From Prevotella sp. (GTDB lineage Bacteria > Bacteroidota > Bacteroidia > Bacteroidales > Bacteroidaceae): a stretch of DNA of 24,522 nt. Below the pieces are notes generated by a model. It was not told the origin of the DNA. It saw nothing but the letters and a program-made list of their open reading frames with translations, and did not search any database. Of the stretch, positions 24,491 through 24,522 are shown in pieces. Position 1 is the stretch's first letter; each line of letters starts with the position of its first letter. Location of the stretch: NCBI GenBank assembly GCA_003483565.1, contig DMYZ01000277.1, forward strand, positions 1 through 24,522, given 5' to 3'. The translations under genes were made by a program, and so were the position numbers.

Positions 24491-24498
24491 CAAAGATA
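24491..24498 (-). promoter_or_regulatory. -7 box of the restriction-like operon
   Basis: The reverse strand reads TATCTTTG, a full TAnnTTTG match, 27 nt before the regulator ATG. A TTTG at 24517-24514 is only 15 nt away, too close for a normal -33 box. The window ends at 24522, so the true -33 element may lie beyond it. Confidence 0.65.
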
Positions 24499-24522
24499 TA
24501 ACATTTCCTTAAACAAATGTAC

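Overview
The window looks like a chromosome segment from the order Bacteroidales, most likely Bacteroides or a close relative. Three things suggest this. The housekeeping proteins are Bacteroides-like (TopA without zinc fingers, SpeA-type arginine decarboxylase, bifunctional RibF). Several intergenic regions carry the Bacteroides promoter form, a -33 TTTG box about 20 nt before a -7 TAnnTTTG box. Shine-Dalgarno sites are mostly weak. This is inferred from sequence features, not from a database match.

Left half (1-13270), core genome. A forward cluster topA-aroK-speA-argB covers DNA supercoiling, shikimate synthesis, arginine decarboxylation and arginine synthesis. It is followed by an ECF sigma factor with a short membrane protein that is probably its anti-sigma partner, closed by a strong terminator. 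A reverse operon follows (HAD hydrolase, ribF, CPBP membrane protease), then a CAT-anticodon tRNA with its own promoter and terminator. After that come a secreted thioredoxin-fold protein, a PAQR/hemolysin III membrane protein whose start codon is unclear, and a two-gene ABC transporter.

Right half (about 13300-24522), accessory and more AT-rich. It starts with a Fic protein that carries its own inhibitory motif and a C-terminal winged helix. Its promoter is embedded in one of two near-identical inverted repeats. Next is a scar region with a decayed dinD fragment containing a 32-bp perfect palindrome. The fragment ends 4 bp before a 72-nt hairpin that may be a MITE-like element. The rest is a reverse-strand cluster, in transcription order: Cro/CI-type regulator, a PLD nuclease-SNF2 helicase fusion, a large Eco57I-type adenine methyltransferase, two unrecognised proteins of about 210 aa, a zinc-ribbon protein, and a membrane-anchored coiled-coil protein.

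The methyltransferase and PLD-SNF2 pair is best read as a restriction-like anti-phage system. The methyltransferase would mark and recognise self DNA, and the helicase would translocate and cut with its PLD domain. It lacks the HsdR/M/S set of type I systems and, within this window, the hallmark DISARM and BREX genes. The two 210-aa proteins and the last two small genes are the least explained parts and the best candidates for something new.
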